Of a DNA stretch of 64,000 nt, positions 52,599 to 62,941 are shown piece after piece (position 1 is the first letter of the stretch; the number at the start of each line of letters is the position of its first letter). The translations under genes were made by a program, and so were the position numbers. The stretch comes from Zeugodacus cucurbitae (taxonomy: Eukaryota; Arthropoda; Insecta; Diptera; Tephritidae). Under the pieces are notes generated by a model. The model was not told where the DNA came from, did no database searches, and was given only the letters and a program-made list of their open reading frames with translations. The DNA is taken from the NCBI RefSeq assembly GCF_028554725.1, contig NC_071672.1, positions 9,070,501 to 9,134,500 of the forward strand. The letters run 5' to 3'.

Positions 52599-52913
52599 CT
52601 TAATTAATTTAAAAACAAATCAAACACAATTGTCTTGTCTTGTCTTGTCCTTTCCTGTCTGGCCTTGTCTTGTCTTATCGTCTTAATTAATTTAAAAACA
52701 AATCAAACACAATTGTCTTGTCTTGTCTTGTCTTGTCTTGTCTTGTCTTGTCTTGTCTTGTCATGTCTTGTCTTGTCGTATCTTGTCTTGTCTTTTCTTC
52801 TCTGGCCTTGTCTTGTCTTGTCTTGCCGTGTCGTGTCTTGTCTTTCCTTGTCTGGCCTTGTCTTGTCTTGTCTTATCTGCTTAATTAATTTAAAAACAAA
52901 TCAAACACAATTG
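52599..52913. repeat. A-A-A island group
   Basis: A 52599, 52682 and 52880 with steps 83 and 198 bp, identical to the first group. Confidence 0.93.
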
Positions 52914-53752
52914 TCTTGTCTTGTCTTGTCTTGTCTTGTCTTGTCTTGTCTTGTCTTGTCTTGTCTTGTCTTGTCTTGTCTTGTCTGGTCTTGTCTTGTC
53001 TTGTCATGTCTTGTCTTGTCATGTCTTGTCTTGTCTTGTCTTGTCTTGTCTTGTCTTGTCTTGTCTTGTCTTGTCTTGTCTTGTCTTGTCTTGTCATGTC
53101 TTGTCTTGTCGTATCTTGTCTTGTCTTGTCTTGTCTTGTCATGTCTTGTCTTGTCGTATGTTGTCTTGTCTTGTCTTGTCTTATCTGGTCTTGTCTTGTC
53201 ATGTCTTGTCTTGTCTTGTCTTGTCTTGTCTTGTCTTGTCATGTCTTGTCTTGTCATGTCTTGTCTTGTCTTGTCTTGTCTTGTCTTGTCTTGTCTTGTC
53301 TTGTTTTGTCTTGTCTTGTCTTGTCTTGTCTTGTCTTGTCTTGTCTTGTCTTGTCTTGTCGTATCTTGTCTTGTCTTGTCTTGTCTTGTCATGTCTTGTC
53401 TTGTCGTATCTTGTCTTGTCTTGTCTTGTCTTGTCTGGTCTTGTCTTGTCTTGTCATGTCTTGTCATGTCTTGTCTTGTCTTGTCTTGTCTTGTCTTGTC
53501 TTGTCTTGTCTTGTTTTGTCTTGTCTTGTCTTGTCTTGTCGTATCTTGTCTTGTCTTGTCTTGTCTTGTCATGTCTTGTCTTGTCGTATCTTGTCTTGTC
53601 TTGTCTTGTCTTGTCTGGTCTTGTCTTGTCTTGTCATGTCTTGTCTTGTCATGTCTTGTCTTGTCTTGTCTTGTCTTGTCTTGTCTTGTCTTGTTTTGTC
53701 TTGTCATGTCTTGTCTTGTCTTGACTTGTCTTGTCTTGTCTTGTCTTATCTT
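52914..53752. repeat. Pentamer array, textbook variant words
   Basis: Same order as 49891-50719, including CGTAT followed by GTTGT (near 53156). It is 10 bp longer between islands (873 against 863). Confidence 0.89.
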
Positions 53753-53867
53753 CTTAATTAATTTAAAAACAAATCAAACACAATTGTCCTGTCTTGCCTT
53801 GTCATGTCTTGTCTTGCCTTGTCTTGTCTTCTCTTCTTAATTAGTTTAGAAACAAATAAAATAAATG
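53753..53867. repeat. A-B island composite
   Basis: A 53753-53786, B 53836-53867; 83-bp spacing. Confidence 0.94.
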
Positions 53868-56546
53868 TCTTGTCTTGTCTTGTCTTGTCTTGTCTTGTCT
53901 TGTTTTGTCTTGTCATGTCTTGTCTTGTCTTGTCTTGTCTTGTCTTGTCTTGTCTTGTCTTGTCTTGTCTTGTCTTGTCTTGTCTTGTCTTGTCTTGTCT
54001 TGTCTTGTCTTGTCTTGTCTTGTCTTGTCTTGTCTTGTCTTGTCATGTCTTGTCTTGTCGTATCTTGTCTTGTCTTGTCTTGTCTTGTCTGGTCTTGTCT
54101 TGTCTTGTCATGTCTTGTCTTGTCATGTCTTGTCTTGTCTTGTCTTGTCTTGTCTGGTCTTGTCTTGTCTTGTCATGTCTTGTCTTGTCATGTCTTGTCT
54201 TGTCTTGTCTTGTCTTGTCTTGTCGTATCTTGTCTTGTCTTTTCTTCTCTGGCCTTGTCTTGTCTTGTCTTGTCGTGTCTTGTCTTGTCTTGTCATGTCT
54301 TGTCTTGTCTTGTATTGTCTTGTCATGTCTTGTCTGGTCTTGTCTTGTCTTGTCTTGTTTTGTCTTGTCATGTCTTGTCTTGTCTTGTCTCGTCTTGTCG
54401 TATCTTGTCTTGTCTTGTCTTGTCTTGTCATGTCTTGTCTTGTCGTATCTTGTCTTGTCTTGTCTTGTCTTGTCTGGTCTTGTCTTGTCTTGTCATGTCT
54501 TGTCTTGTCTTGTCTTGTCTTGTCTTGTCTTGTCTTGTCTTGTCATGTCTTGTCTTGTCTGGTCTTGTCTTGTCTTGTCTTGTCTTGTCTTTTCTTGTCT
54601 TGTCTTGTCTTGTCTTGTCTTGTCTTGTCTTGTCTTGTCTTGTCTTGTCTTGTCTTGTCTTGTCTTGTATTGTCTTGTCATGTCTTGTCTGGTCTTGTCT
54701 TGTCTTGTCTTGTTTTGTCTTGTCATGTCTTGTCTTGACTTGTCTTGTCTTGTCTTGTCTTGTCTTGTCTTGTCTTGTCTTGTCGTATCTTGTCTTGTCT
54801 TGTCTTGTCTTATCTGGTCTTGTCGTGTCTTGTCATGTCTTGTCTTGTCTCGTCTTGTCTTGTCTTGTCTTGTCTTGTCTTGTCTTGTCTTGTCTGGTCT
54901 TGTTTTGTCTTGTCATGTCTTGTCTTGTCTCGACTTGTCTTGTCTTGTCTTCTCTTGTCTTATCTTGTCTTGTCTTGTCTTGTCTTGTCTTGTTTTGTCT
55001 TGTCATGTCATGTCTTGTCTTGACTTGTCTTGTCTTGTCTTGTCTTGTCTTGTCTTGTCTTGTCTTGTCTTGTCTTGTCTTGTCTTGTCTTGTCTTGTCT
55101 TGTCTTGTCATGTCTTGTCTTGTCGTATCTTGTCTTGTCTTGTCTTGTCTTGTCATGTCTTGTCTTGTCGTATCTTGTCTTGTCTTGTCTTGTCTTATCT
55201 GGTCTTGTCTTGTCTTGTCATGTCTTGTCTTGTCTTGTCTTGTCTTGTCTTGTCATGTCTTGTCTTGTCTTGTATTGTCTTGTCATGTCTTGTCTGGTCT
55301 TATCTTGTCTTGTCTTGTTTTGTCTTGTCATGTCTTGTCTTGACTTGTCTTGTCTTGTCTTGTCTTGTCTTGTCTTGTCTTGTCTTGTCGTATCTTGTCT
55401 TGTCTTGTCTTGTCTTGTCTTGTCATGTCTTGTCTTGTCGTATCTTGTCTTGTCTTGTCTTGTCTTGTCTGGTCTTGTCTTGTCTTGTCTTGTCATGTCT
55501 TGTCTTGTCTTGTCTTGTCTTGTCTTGTCTTGTCTTGTCTTGTTTTGTCTTGTCTTGTCTTGTCTTGTCGTATCTTGTCTTGTCTTGTCTTGTCTTGTCT
55601 TGTCTTGTCATGTCTTGTCTTGTCGTATCTTGTCTTGTCTTGTCTTGTCTTGTCTGGTCTTGTCTTGTCTTGTCTTGTCATGTCTTGTCTTGTCATGTCT
55701 TGTCTTGTCTTGTCTTGTCTTGTCTTGTCTTGTCTTGTCTTGTCTTGTCTTGTCTGGTCTTGGCTTGTCTTGTCATGTCTTGTCTTGTCATGTCTTGTCT
55801 TGTCTTGTCTTGTCTTGTCTTGTCTTGTCTTGTCTTGTCTTGTCTTGTCATGTCTTGTCTTGTCGTATCTTGTCTTGTCTTGTCTTGTCTTGTCATGTCT
55901 TGTCTTGTCGTATCTTGTCTTGTCTTGTCTTGTCTTATCTGGTTTTGTCTTGTCATGTCTTGTCTTGTCTTGTCTTGTCTTGTCTTGTCTTGTCTTGTCT
56001 TGTCATGTCTTGTCTTGTCTTGTATTGTCTTGTCATGTCTTGTCTGGTCTTGTCTTGTCTTGTCTTGTTTTGTCTTGTCATGTCTTGTCTTGACTTGTCT
56101 TGTCTTGTCTTGTCTTGTCTTGTCTTGTCTTGTCTTGTCGTATCTTGTCTTGTCTTGTCTTGTCTTGTCATGTCTTGTCTTGCCGTATCTTGTCTTGTCT
56201 TGTCTTGTCTTGTCTTGTCTGGTCTTGTCTTGTCTTGTCATGTCTTGTCTTGTCATTTCTTGTCTTGTCTTGTCTTGTCTTGTCTTGTCTTGTCTTGTCT
56301 TGTCTTGTTTTTTCTTGTCTTGTCTTGTCTTGTCGTATCTTGTCTTGTCTTGTCTTGTCTTGTCATGTCTTGTCTTGTCGTATCTTGTCTTGTCTTGTCT
56401 TGTCTTGTCTGGTCTTGTCTTGTCTTGTCATGTCTTGTCTTGTCATGTCTTGTCTTGTCTTGTCTTGTCTTGTCTTGTCTTGTCTTGTTTTGTCTTGTCA
56501 TGTCTTGTCTTGTCTTGACTTGTCTTGTCTTGTCTTGTCTTATCTT
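53868..56546. repeat. Pentamer array, junction and second copy of the 45-kb block
   Basis: To about 54480 it matches 60414-61020 (CTGGC triplet near 54240, ATTGT, CTCGT then CGTAT near 54390). A middle part has CTGGT, an isolated CTTTT near 54588 and ATTGT. From CGTAT at 54784 it follows 45240-46997 with all private forms, including CATTT near 56255. Confidence 0.88.
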
Positions 56547-57821
56547 CTTAATTAATTTAAAAACAAATCAAACACAATTGTCCTGTCTTGCCTTGTCATG
56601 TCTTGTCTTGCCTTGCCTTGTCTTCTCTTCTTAATTAGTTTAGAAACAAATAAAATAAATGTCTTGTCTTGTCTTGTCTTGTCTTGTCTTGTTTTGTCTT
56701 GTCATGTCTTGTCTTGTCTTGTCTTGTCTTGTCTTGTCTTGTCTTGTCTTGTCTTGTCTTGTCTTGTCTTGTCTTGTCTTGTTTTTTCTTCTTTTCTTAA
56801 TTAATTTAAAAACAAATCAAACACAATTGTCTTGTCTTGACTTGTCTTGTCTTGTCTTGTCTTGTTTTGTCTTGTCTTGTTTTGTCTTGTCATGTCTTGT
56901 CTTGTCTTGACTTGTCTTGTCTTGTCTTGTCTTATCTTCTTAATTAATTTAAAAACAAATCAAACACAATTGTCTTGTCTTGTCTTGTCATGTCTTGTCT
57001 TGTCATGTCTTGTCTTGTCTTGTCTTGTCTTGTCTTGTCTTGTCTTGTCTTGTCTTGTCTTGTCTTGTTTTGTCTTGTCATGTCTTGTCTTGTCTTGTCT
57101 TGACTTGTCTTGTCTTGTCTTGTCTTATCTTCTTAATTAATTTAAAAACAAATCAAACACAATTGTCCTGTCTTGCCTTGTCATGTCTTGTCTTGCCTTG
57201 TCTTGTCTTCTCTTCTTAATTAGTTTAGAAACAAATAAAATAAATGTCTTGTCTTGTCTTGTCTTGTCTTGTCTTGTTTTGTCTTGTCATGTCTTGTCTT
57301 GTCTTGTCTTGTCTTGTCTTGTCTTGTCTTGTCTTGTCTTGTCTTGTCTTGTCTTGTCTTGTCTTGTCTTGTCTTGTCTTGTCTTGTTTTTTCTTCTTTT
57401 CTTAATTAATTTAAAAACAAATCAAACACAATTGTCTTGTCTTGACTTGTCTTGTCTTGTCTTGTCTTGTTTTGTCTTGTCTTGTTTTGTCTTGTCATGT
57501 CTTGTCTTGTCTTGACTTGTCTTGTCTTGTCTTGTCTTATCTTCATAATTAATTTAAAAACAAATCAAACACAATTGTCTTGTCTTGTCTTGTCATGTCT
57601 TGTCTTGTCATGTCTTGTCTTGTCTTGTCTTGTCTTGTTTTGTCTTGTTTTGTCTTGTCATGTCTTGTCTTGTCTTGACTTGTCTTGTCTTGTCTTGTCT
57701 TATCTTCTTAATTAATTTAAAAACAAATCAAACACAATTGTCCTGTCTTGCCTTGTCATGTCTTGTCTTGCCTTGTCTTGTCTTCTCTTCTTAATTAGTT
57801 TCGAAACAAATAAAATAAATG
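56547..57821. repeat. Tandem higher-order repeat of islands, second copy
   Basis: A 56547, B 56630, T-run A 56796, A 56939; A 57132, B 57215, T-run A 57401, A 57544 (CATAATTAA form); A 57707, B 57790 (TTTCGAAAC form). Every island of 46998-48267 is present in order, with offsets of 9549 or 9554 bp. Confidence 0.94.
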
Positions 57822-57960
57822 TCTTGTCTTGTCTTGTCTTGTCTTGTCTTGTCTTGTTTTGTCTTGTCATGTCATGTCTTGTCTTGTCTTGTCTTGTCTT
57901 GTCTTGTCTTGTCTTGTCTTGTCTTGTCTTGTCTTGTCTTGTCTTGTTTTGTCTTATCAT

Positions 57961-58077
57961 CTTAATTAATTTAAAAACAAATCAAACACAATTGTCTTGT
58001 CTTGTCTTGTCTTTTCCTGTCTGGCCTTGTCTTGTCTTATCGTCTTAATTAATTTAAAAACAAATCAAACACAATTG
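57961..58077. repeat. A-A island pair
   Basis: A 57961-57994 and A 58044-58077, 83 bp apart, offset 9564 from the pair at 48397. Confidence 0.93.
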
Positions 58078-58396
58078 TCTTGTCTTGTCTTGTCTTGTCT
58101 TGTCTTGTCTTGTCTTGTCTTGTCTTGTCTTGTCTTGTCTTGTCTTGTCTTGTCTTGTCTTGTCTTGTCTTGTCTTGTCTTGTCTTGTCTTGTCTTGTCT
58201 TGTCTTTTCTTGCCTTGTCTTGTCTTGTCTTGTCTTGTCTTGTCTTGTCTTGTCTTGTCTTGTCTTGTCTTGTCTTGTCATGTCTTGTCTTGTCGTATCT
58301 TGTCTTGTCTTTTCTTCTCTGGCCTTGTCTTGTCTTGTCTTGTCGTGTCGTGTCTTGTCTTTTCTTGTTTGGCCTTGTCTTGTCTTGTCGTATCTG
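58078..58396. repeat. Pentamer array
   Basis: Copy of 48514-48827 with one more intact unit; same CTTTT-CTTGC, CGTAT, CTGGC, TTGGC order. Confidence 0.87.
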
Positions 58397-58430
58397 CTTA
58401 ATTAATTTAAAAACAAATCAAACACAATTG
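58397..58430. repeat. AT-rich island, type A
   Basis: Solo A with the CGTAT and CTG entry shared only with 48828. Confidence 0.92.
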
Positions 58431-59154
58431 TCTTGTCTTGTCTTGTCTTGTCTTGTCTTGTCTTGTCTTCTCTTGTCTTCTCTTGTCTTGTCTTGTCTTG
58501 TCTTGTCTTGTCTTGTCTTGCCTTGTCTTGTCTTGTCTTGTCTTGTCTTGTCTTGTCTTGTCTTGTCTTGTCTTGTCTTGTCTTGTCTTGTCTTGTCTTG
58601 TCTTGTCTTGTCTTGTCTTGTCTTGTCTTGTCTTGTCTTGTCTTGTCTTGTCTTGTCTTGTCTTGTCTTGTCTTGTCTTGTCTTGTCTTGTCTTGTCTTG
58701 TCTTGTCTTGTCTTGTCTTGTCTTGTCTTGTCTTGTCTTGTCTTGTCTTGTCTTCTCTTGTCTTCTCTTGTCTTCTCTTGTCTTGTCTTGTCTTGTCTTG
58801 TCTTGTCTTGTCTTGTCTTGTCTTGTCTTGTCTTGTCTTGTCTTGTCTTGTCTTGTCTTGTCTTGTCTTGTCTTGTCTTGTCTTGTCTTGTCTTGTCTTG
58901 TCTTGTCTTGTCTTGTCTTGTCTTGTCTTGTCTTGTCTTGTCTTGTCTTGTCTTGTCTTGTCTTGTCTTGTCTTGTCTTGTCTTGTCTTGTCTTGTCTTG
59001 TCTTGTCTTGTCTTGTCTTGTCTTGTCTTGTCTTGTCTTGTCTTGTCTTGTCTTGTCTTGTCTTGTCTTGTCTTGTCTTGTCTTGTCTTGTCTTGTCTTG
59101 TTTTGTCTTGTCTTGTCTTGTCATGTCATGTCTTGTCTTGTTTTGTCTCATCAT
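58431..59154. repeat. Pentamer array with triple CTTCT alternation
   Basis: CTTCT alternates twice near 58468, then three times near 58753-58777 (the 49.1-kb copy has two, the 52.2-kb copy three). A long pure run to TTTGT near 59100, adjacent CATGT-CATGT and CTCAT follow. Confidence 0.89.
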
Positions 59155-59469
59155 CTTAATTAATTTAAAAACAAATCAAACACAATTGTCTTGTCTTGTC
59201 TTGTCCTTTCCTGTCTGGCCTTGTCTTGTCTTATCGTCTTAATTAATTTAAAAACAAATCAAACACAATTGTCTTGTCTTGTCTTGTCTTGTCTTGTCTT
59301 GTCTTGTCTTGTCTTGTCATGTCTTGTCTTGTCGTATCTTGTCTTGTCTTTTCTTCTCTGGCCTTGTCTTGTCTTGTCTTGCCGTGTCGTGTCTTGTCTT
59401 TCCTTGTCTGGCCTTGTCTTGTCTTGTCTTATCTGCTTAATTAATTTAAAAACAAATCAAACACAATTG
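59155..59469. repeat. A-A-A island group
   Basis: A 59155, 59238 and 59436 with steps 83 and 198 bp. Offset 9579 from all three members at 49576. Confidence 0.93.
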
Positions 59470-60298
59470 TCTTGTCTTGTCTTGTCTTGTCTTGTCTTGT
59501 CTTGTCTTGTCTTGTCTTGTCTTGTCTTGTCTGGTCTTGTCTTGTCTTGTCATGTCTTGTCTTGTCATGTCTTGTCTTGTCTTGTCTTGTCTTGTCTTGT
59601 CTTGTCTTGTCTTGTCTTGTCTTGTCTTGTCTTGTCTTGTCATGTCTTGTCTTGTCGTATCTTGTCTTGTCTTGTCTTGTCTTGTCATGTCTTGTCTTGT
59701 CGTATGTTGTCTTGTCTTGTCTTGTCTTATCTGGTCTTGTCTTGTCATGTCTTGTCTTGTCTTGTCTTGTCTTGTCTTGTCTTGTCATGTCTTGTCTTGT
59801 CATGTCTTGTCTTGTCTTGTCTTGTCTTGTCTTGTCTTGTCTTGTTTTGTCTTGTCTTGTCTTGTCTTGTCTTGTCTTGTCTTGTCTTGTCTTGTCTTGT
59901 CGTATCTTGTCTTGTCTTGTCTTGTCTTGTCATGTCTTGTCTTGTCGTATCTTGTCTTGTCTTGTCTTGTCTTGTCTGGTCTTGTCTTGTCTTGTCATGT
60001 CTTGTCATGTCTTGTCTTGTCTTGTCTTGTCTTGTCTTGTCTTGTCTTGTCTTGTCTTGTTTTGTCTTGTCTTGTCTTGTCTTGTCGTATCTTGTCTTGT
60101 CTTGTCTTGTCTTGTCATGTCTTGTCTTGTCGTATCTTGTCTTGTCTTGTCTTGTCTTGTCTGGTCTTGTCTTGTCTTGTCATGTCTTGTCTTGTCATGT
60201 CTTGTCTTGTCTTGTCTTGTCTTGTCTTGTCTTGTCTTGTTTTGTCTTGTCATGTCTTGTCTTGTCTTGACTTGTCTTGTCTTGTCTTGTCTTATCTT
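59470..60298. repeat. Pentamer array, textbook variant words
   Basis: Same order and same island-to-island length (863 bp) as 49891-50719. Confidence 0.9.
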
Positions 60299-60413
60299 CT
60301 TAATTAATTTAAAAACAAATCAAACACAATTGTCCTGTCTTGCCTTGTCATGTCTTGTCTTGCCTTGTCTTGTCTTCTCTTCTTAATTAGTTTAGAAACA
60401 AATAAAATAAATG
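60299..60413. repeat. A-B island composite
   Basis: A 60299-60332, B 60382-60413. Last island landmark of the 54.8-60.7 kb copy. Confidence 0.94.
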
Positions 60414-61462
60414 TCTTGTCTTGTCTTGTCTTGTCTTGTCTTGTCTTGTTTTGTCTTGTCATGTCTTGTCTTGTCTTGTCTTGTCTTGTCTTGTCTTGTC
60501 TTGTCTTGTCTTGTCTTGTCTTGTCTTGTCTTGTCTTGTCTTGTCTTGTCTTGTCTTGTCTTGTCTTGTCTTGTCTTGTCTTGTCTTGTCATGTCTTGTC
60601 TTGTCGTATCTTGTCTTGTCTTGTCTTGTCTTGTCTGGTCTTGTCTTGTCTTGTCATGTCTTGTCTTGTCATGTCTTGTCTTGTCTTGTCTTGTCTTGTC
60701 TGGTCTTGTCTTGTCTTGTCATGTCTTGTCTTGTCATGTCTTGTCTTGTCTTGTCTTGTCTTGTCTTGTCGTATCTTGTCTTGTCTTTTCTTCTCTGGCC
60801 TTGTCTTGTCTTGTCTTGTCGTGTCTTGTCTTGTCTTGTCATGTCTTGTCTTGTCTTGTATTGTCTTGTCATGTCTTGTCTGGTCTTGTCTTGTCTTGTC
60901 TTGTTTTGTCTTGTCATGTCTTGTCTTGTCTTGTCTCGTCTTGTCGTATCTTGTCTTGTCTTGTCTTGTCTTGTCATGTCTTGTCTTGTCGTATCTTGTC
61001 TTGTCTTGTCTTGTCTTGTCTGGTCTTGTCTTGTCTTGTCATGTCTTGTCTTGTCATGTCTTGTCTTGTCGTATCTTGTCTTGTCTTGTCTTGTCTTGTC
61101 TGGTCTTGTCTTGTCTTGTCATGTCTTGTCTTGTCATGTCTTGTCTTGTCTTGTCTTGTCTTGTCTGGTCTTGTCTTGTCTTGTCATGGCTTGTCTTGTC
61201 TTGTCTTGTCTTGTCTTGTCTTGTCTTGTTTTGTCTTGTCTTGTCTTGTCTTGTCGTATCTTGTCTTGTCTTGTCTTGTCTTGTCATGTCTTGTCTTGTC
61301 GTATCTTGTCTTGTCTTGTCTTGTCTTGTCTGGTCTTGTCTTGTCTTCTCATGTCTTGTCTTGTCATGTCTTGTCTTGTCTTGTCTTGTCTTGTCTTGTC
61401 TTGTTTTGTCTTGTCATGTCTTGTCTTGTCTTGACTTGTCTTGTCTTGTCTTGTCTTATCTT
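60414..61462. repeat. Pentamer array, repeated CTGGT/CATGT/CGTAT words
   Basis: Run, CGTAT-5-CTGGT-3-CATGT-2-CATGT, CTGGT-3-CATGT-2-CATGT, CTGGC triplet near 60785, CGTGT, ATTGT, CTCGT near 60935. CGTAT-5-CTGGT-3-CATGT-2-CATGT-2 then occurs twice in direct tandem (about 61005-61150). A private CATGG lies near 61184 and a CTTCT-CATGT near 61346. Confidence 0.88.
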
Positions 61463-61577
61463 CTTAATTAATTTAAAAACAAATCAAACACAATTGTCCT
61501 GTCTTGCCTTGTCATGTCTTGTCTTGCCTTGTCTTGTCTTCTCTTCTTAATTAGTTTAGAAACAAATAAAATAAATG
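61463..61577. repeat. A-B island composite
   Basis: A 61463-61496, B 61546-61577; the last composite and last B island in the window. Confidence 0.94.
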
Positions 61578-62941
61578 TCTTGTCTTGTCTTGTCTTGTCT
61601 TGTCTTGTTTTGTCTTGTCATGTCTTGTCTTGTCTTGTCTTGTCTTGTCTTGTCTTGTCTTGTCTTGTCTTTTCTTGTCTTGTCTTGTCTTGTCTTGTCT
61701 TGTCTTGTCTTGTCTTGTCTTGTCTTGTCTTGTCTTGTCTTGTCTTGTCTTGTCTTGTCATGTCTTGTCTTGTCGTATCTTGTCTTGTCTTGTCTTGTCT
61801 TGTCTGGTCTTGTCTTGTCTTGTCATGTCTTGTCTTGTCATGTCTTGTCTTGTCTTGTCTTGTCTTGTCTGGTCTTGTCTTGTCTTGTCATGTCTTGTCT
61901 TGTCATGTCTTGTCTTGTCTTGTCTTGTCTTGTCTTGTCTTGTCGTATCTTGTCTTGTCTTTTCTTCTCTGGCCTTGTCTTGTCTTGTCTTGTCGTGTCT
62001 TGTCTTGTCTTGTCATGTCTTGTCTTGTCTTGTATTGTCTTGTCATGTCTTGTCTGGTGTTGTCTTGTCTTGTCTTGTTTTGTCTTGTCATGTCTTGTCT
62101 TGTCTTGTCTTGTCTTGTCGTATCTTGTCTTGTCTTGTCTTGTCTTGTCTTGTCATGTCTTGTCTTGTCGTATCTTGTCTTGTCTTGTCTTGTCTTGTCT
62201 GGTCTTGTCTTGTCTTGTCATGTCTTGTCTTGTCATGTCTTGTCTTGTCGTATCTTGTCTTGTCTTGTCTTGTCTTGTCTGGTCTTGTCTTGTCTTGTCA
62301 TGTCTTGTCTTGTCATGTCTTGTCTTGTCTTGTCTTGTCTTGTCTGGTCTTGTCTTGTCTTGTCATGTCTTGTCCTGTCATGTCTTGTCTTGTCTTGTCT
62401 TGTCTTGTCTTGTCTTGTCTTGTCTTGTCTTGTCATGTCTTGTCTTGTCGTATCTTGTCTTGTCTTGTCTTGTCTTGTCATGTCTTGTCTTGTCGTATCT
62501 TGTCTTGTCTTGTCTTGTCTTATCTGGTCTTGTCTTGTCATGTCTTGTCTTGTCTTGTCTTGTCTTGTCTTGTCTTGTCTTGTCATGTCTTGTCATGTCT
62601 TGTCTTGTCTTGTCTTGTCTTGTCTTGTCTTGTCTTGTCTTGTCTTGTTTTGTCTTGTCTTGTCTTGTCTTGTCTTGTCTTGTCTTGTCGTGTCTTGTCG
62701 TATCTTGTCTTGTCTTGTCTTGTCTTGTCATGTCTTGTCTTGTCGTATCTTGTCTTGTCTTGTCTTGTCTTGTCTGGTCTTGTCTTGTCTTGTCTTGTCT
62801 TGTCTTGTCTTGTCTTGTCTTGTCTTGTCTTGTCTTGTCTTGTCTTGTCTTGTCTTGTCTTGTCTTGTCTTGTCTTGTCTTGTCTTGTTTTGTCTTGTCT
62901 TGTCTTGTCATGTCATGTCTTGTCTTGTTTTGTCTCATCAT
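61578..62941. repeat. Pentamer array, repeated words
   Basis: CTTTT near 61670, run, CGTAT and CTGGT words as in 60414-61462, CTGGC triplet near 61960, ATTGT, CTGGT followed by GTTGT near 62056. Then a tandem of CGTAT-5-CTGGT-3-CATGT-2-CATGT words (62165-62345), an internal CCTGT near 62373, CTTAT-CTGGT, CGTGT-1-CGTAT near 62690, a run and the CATGT-CATGT, TTTGT, CTCAT approach. Confidence 0.87.
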
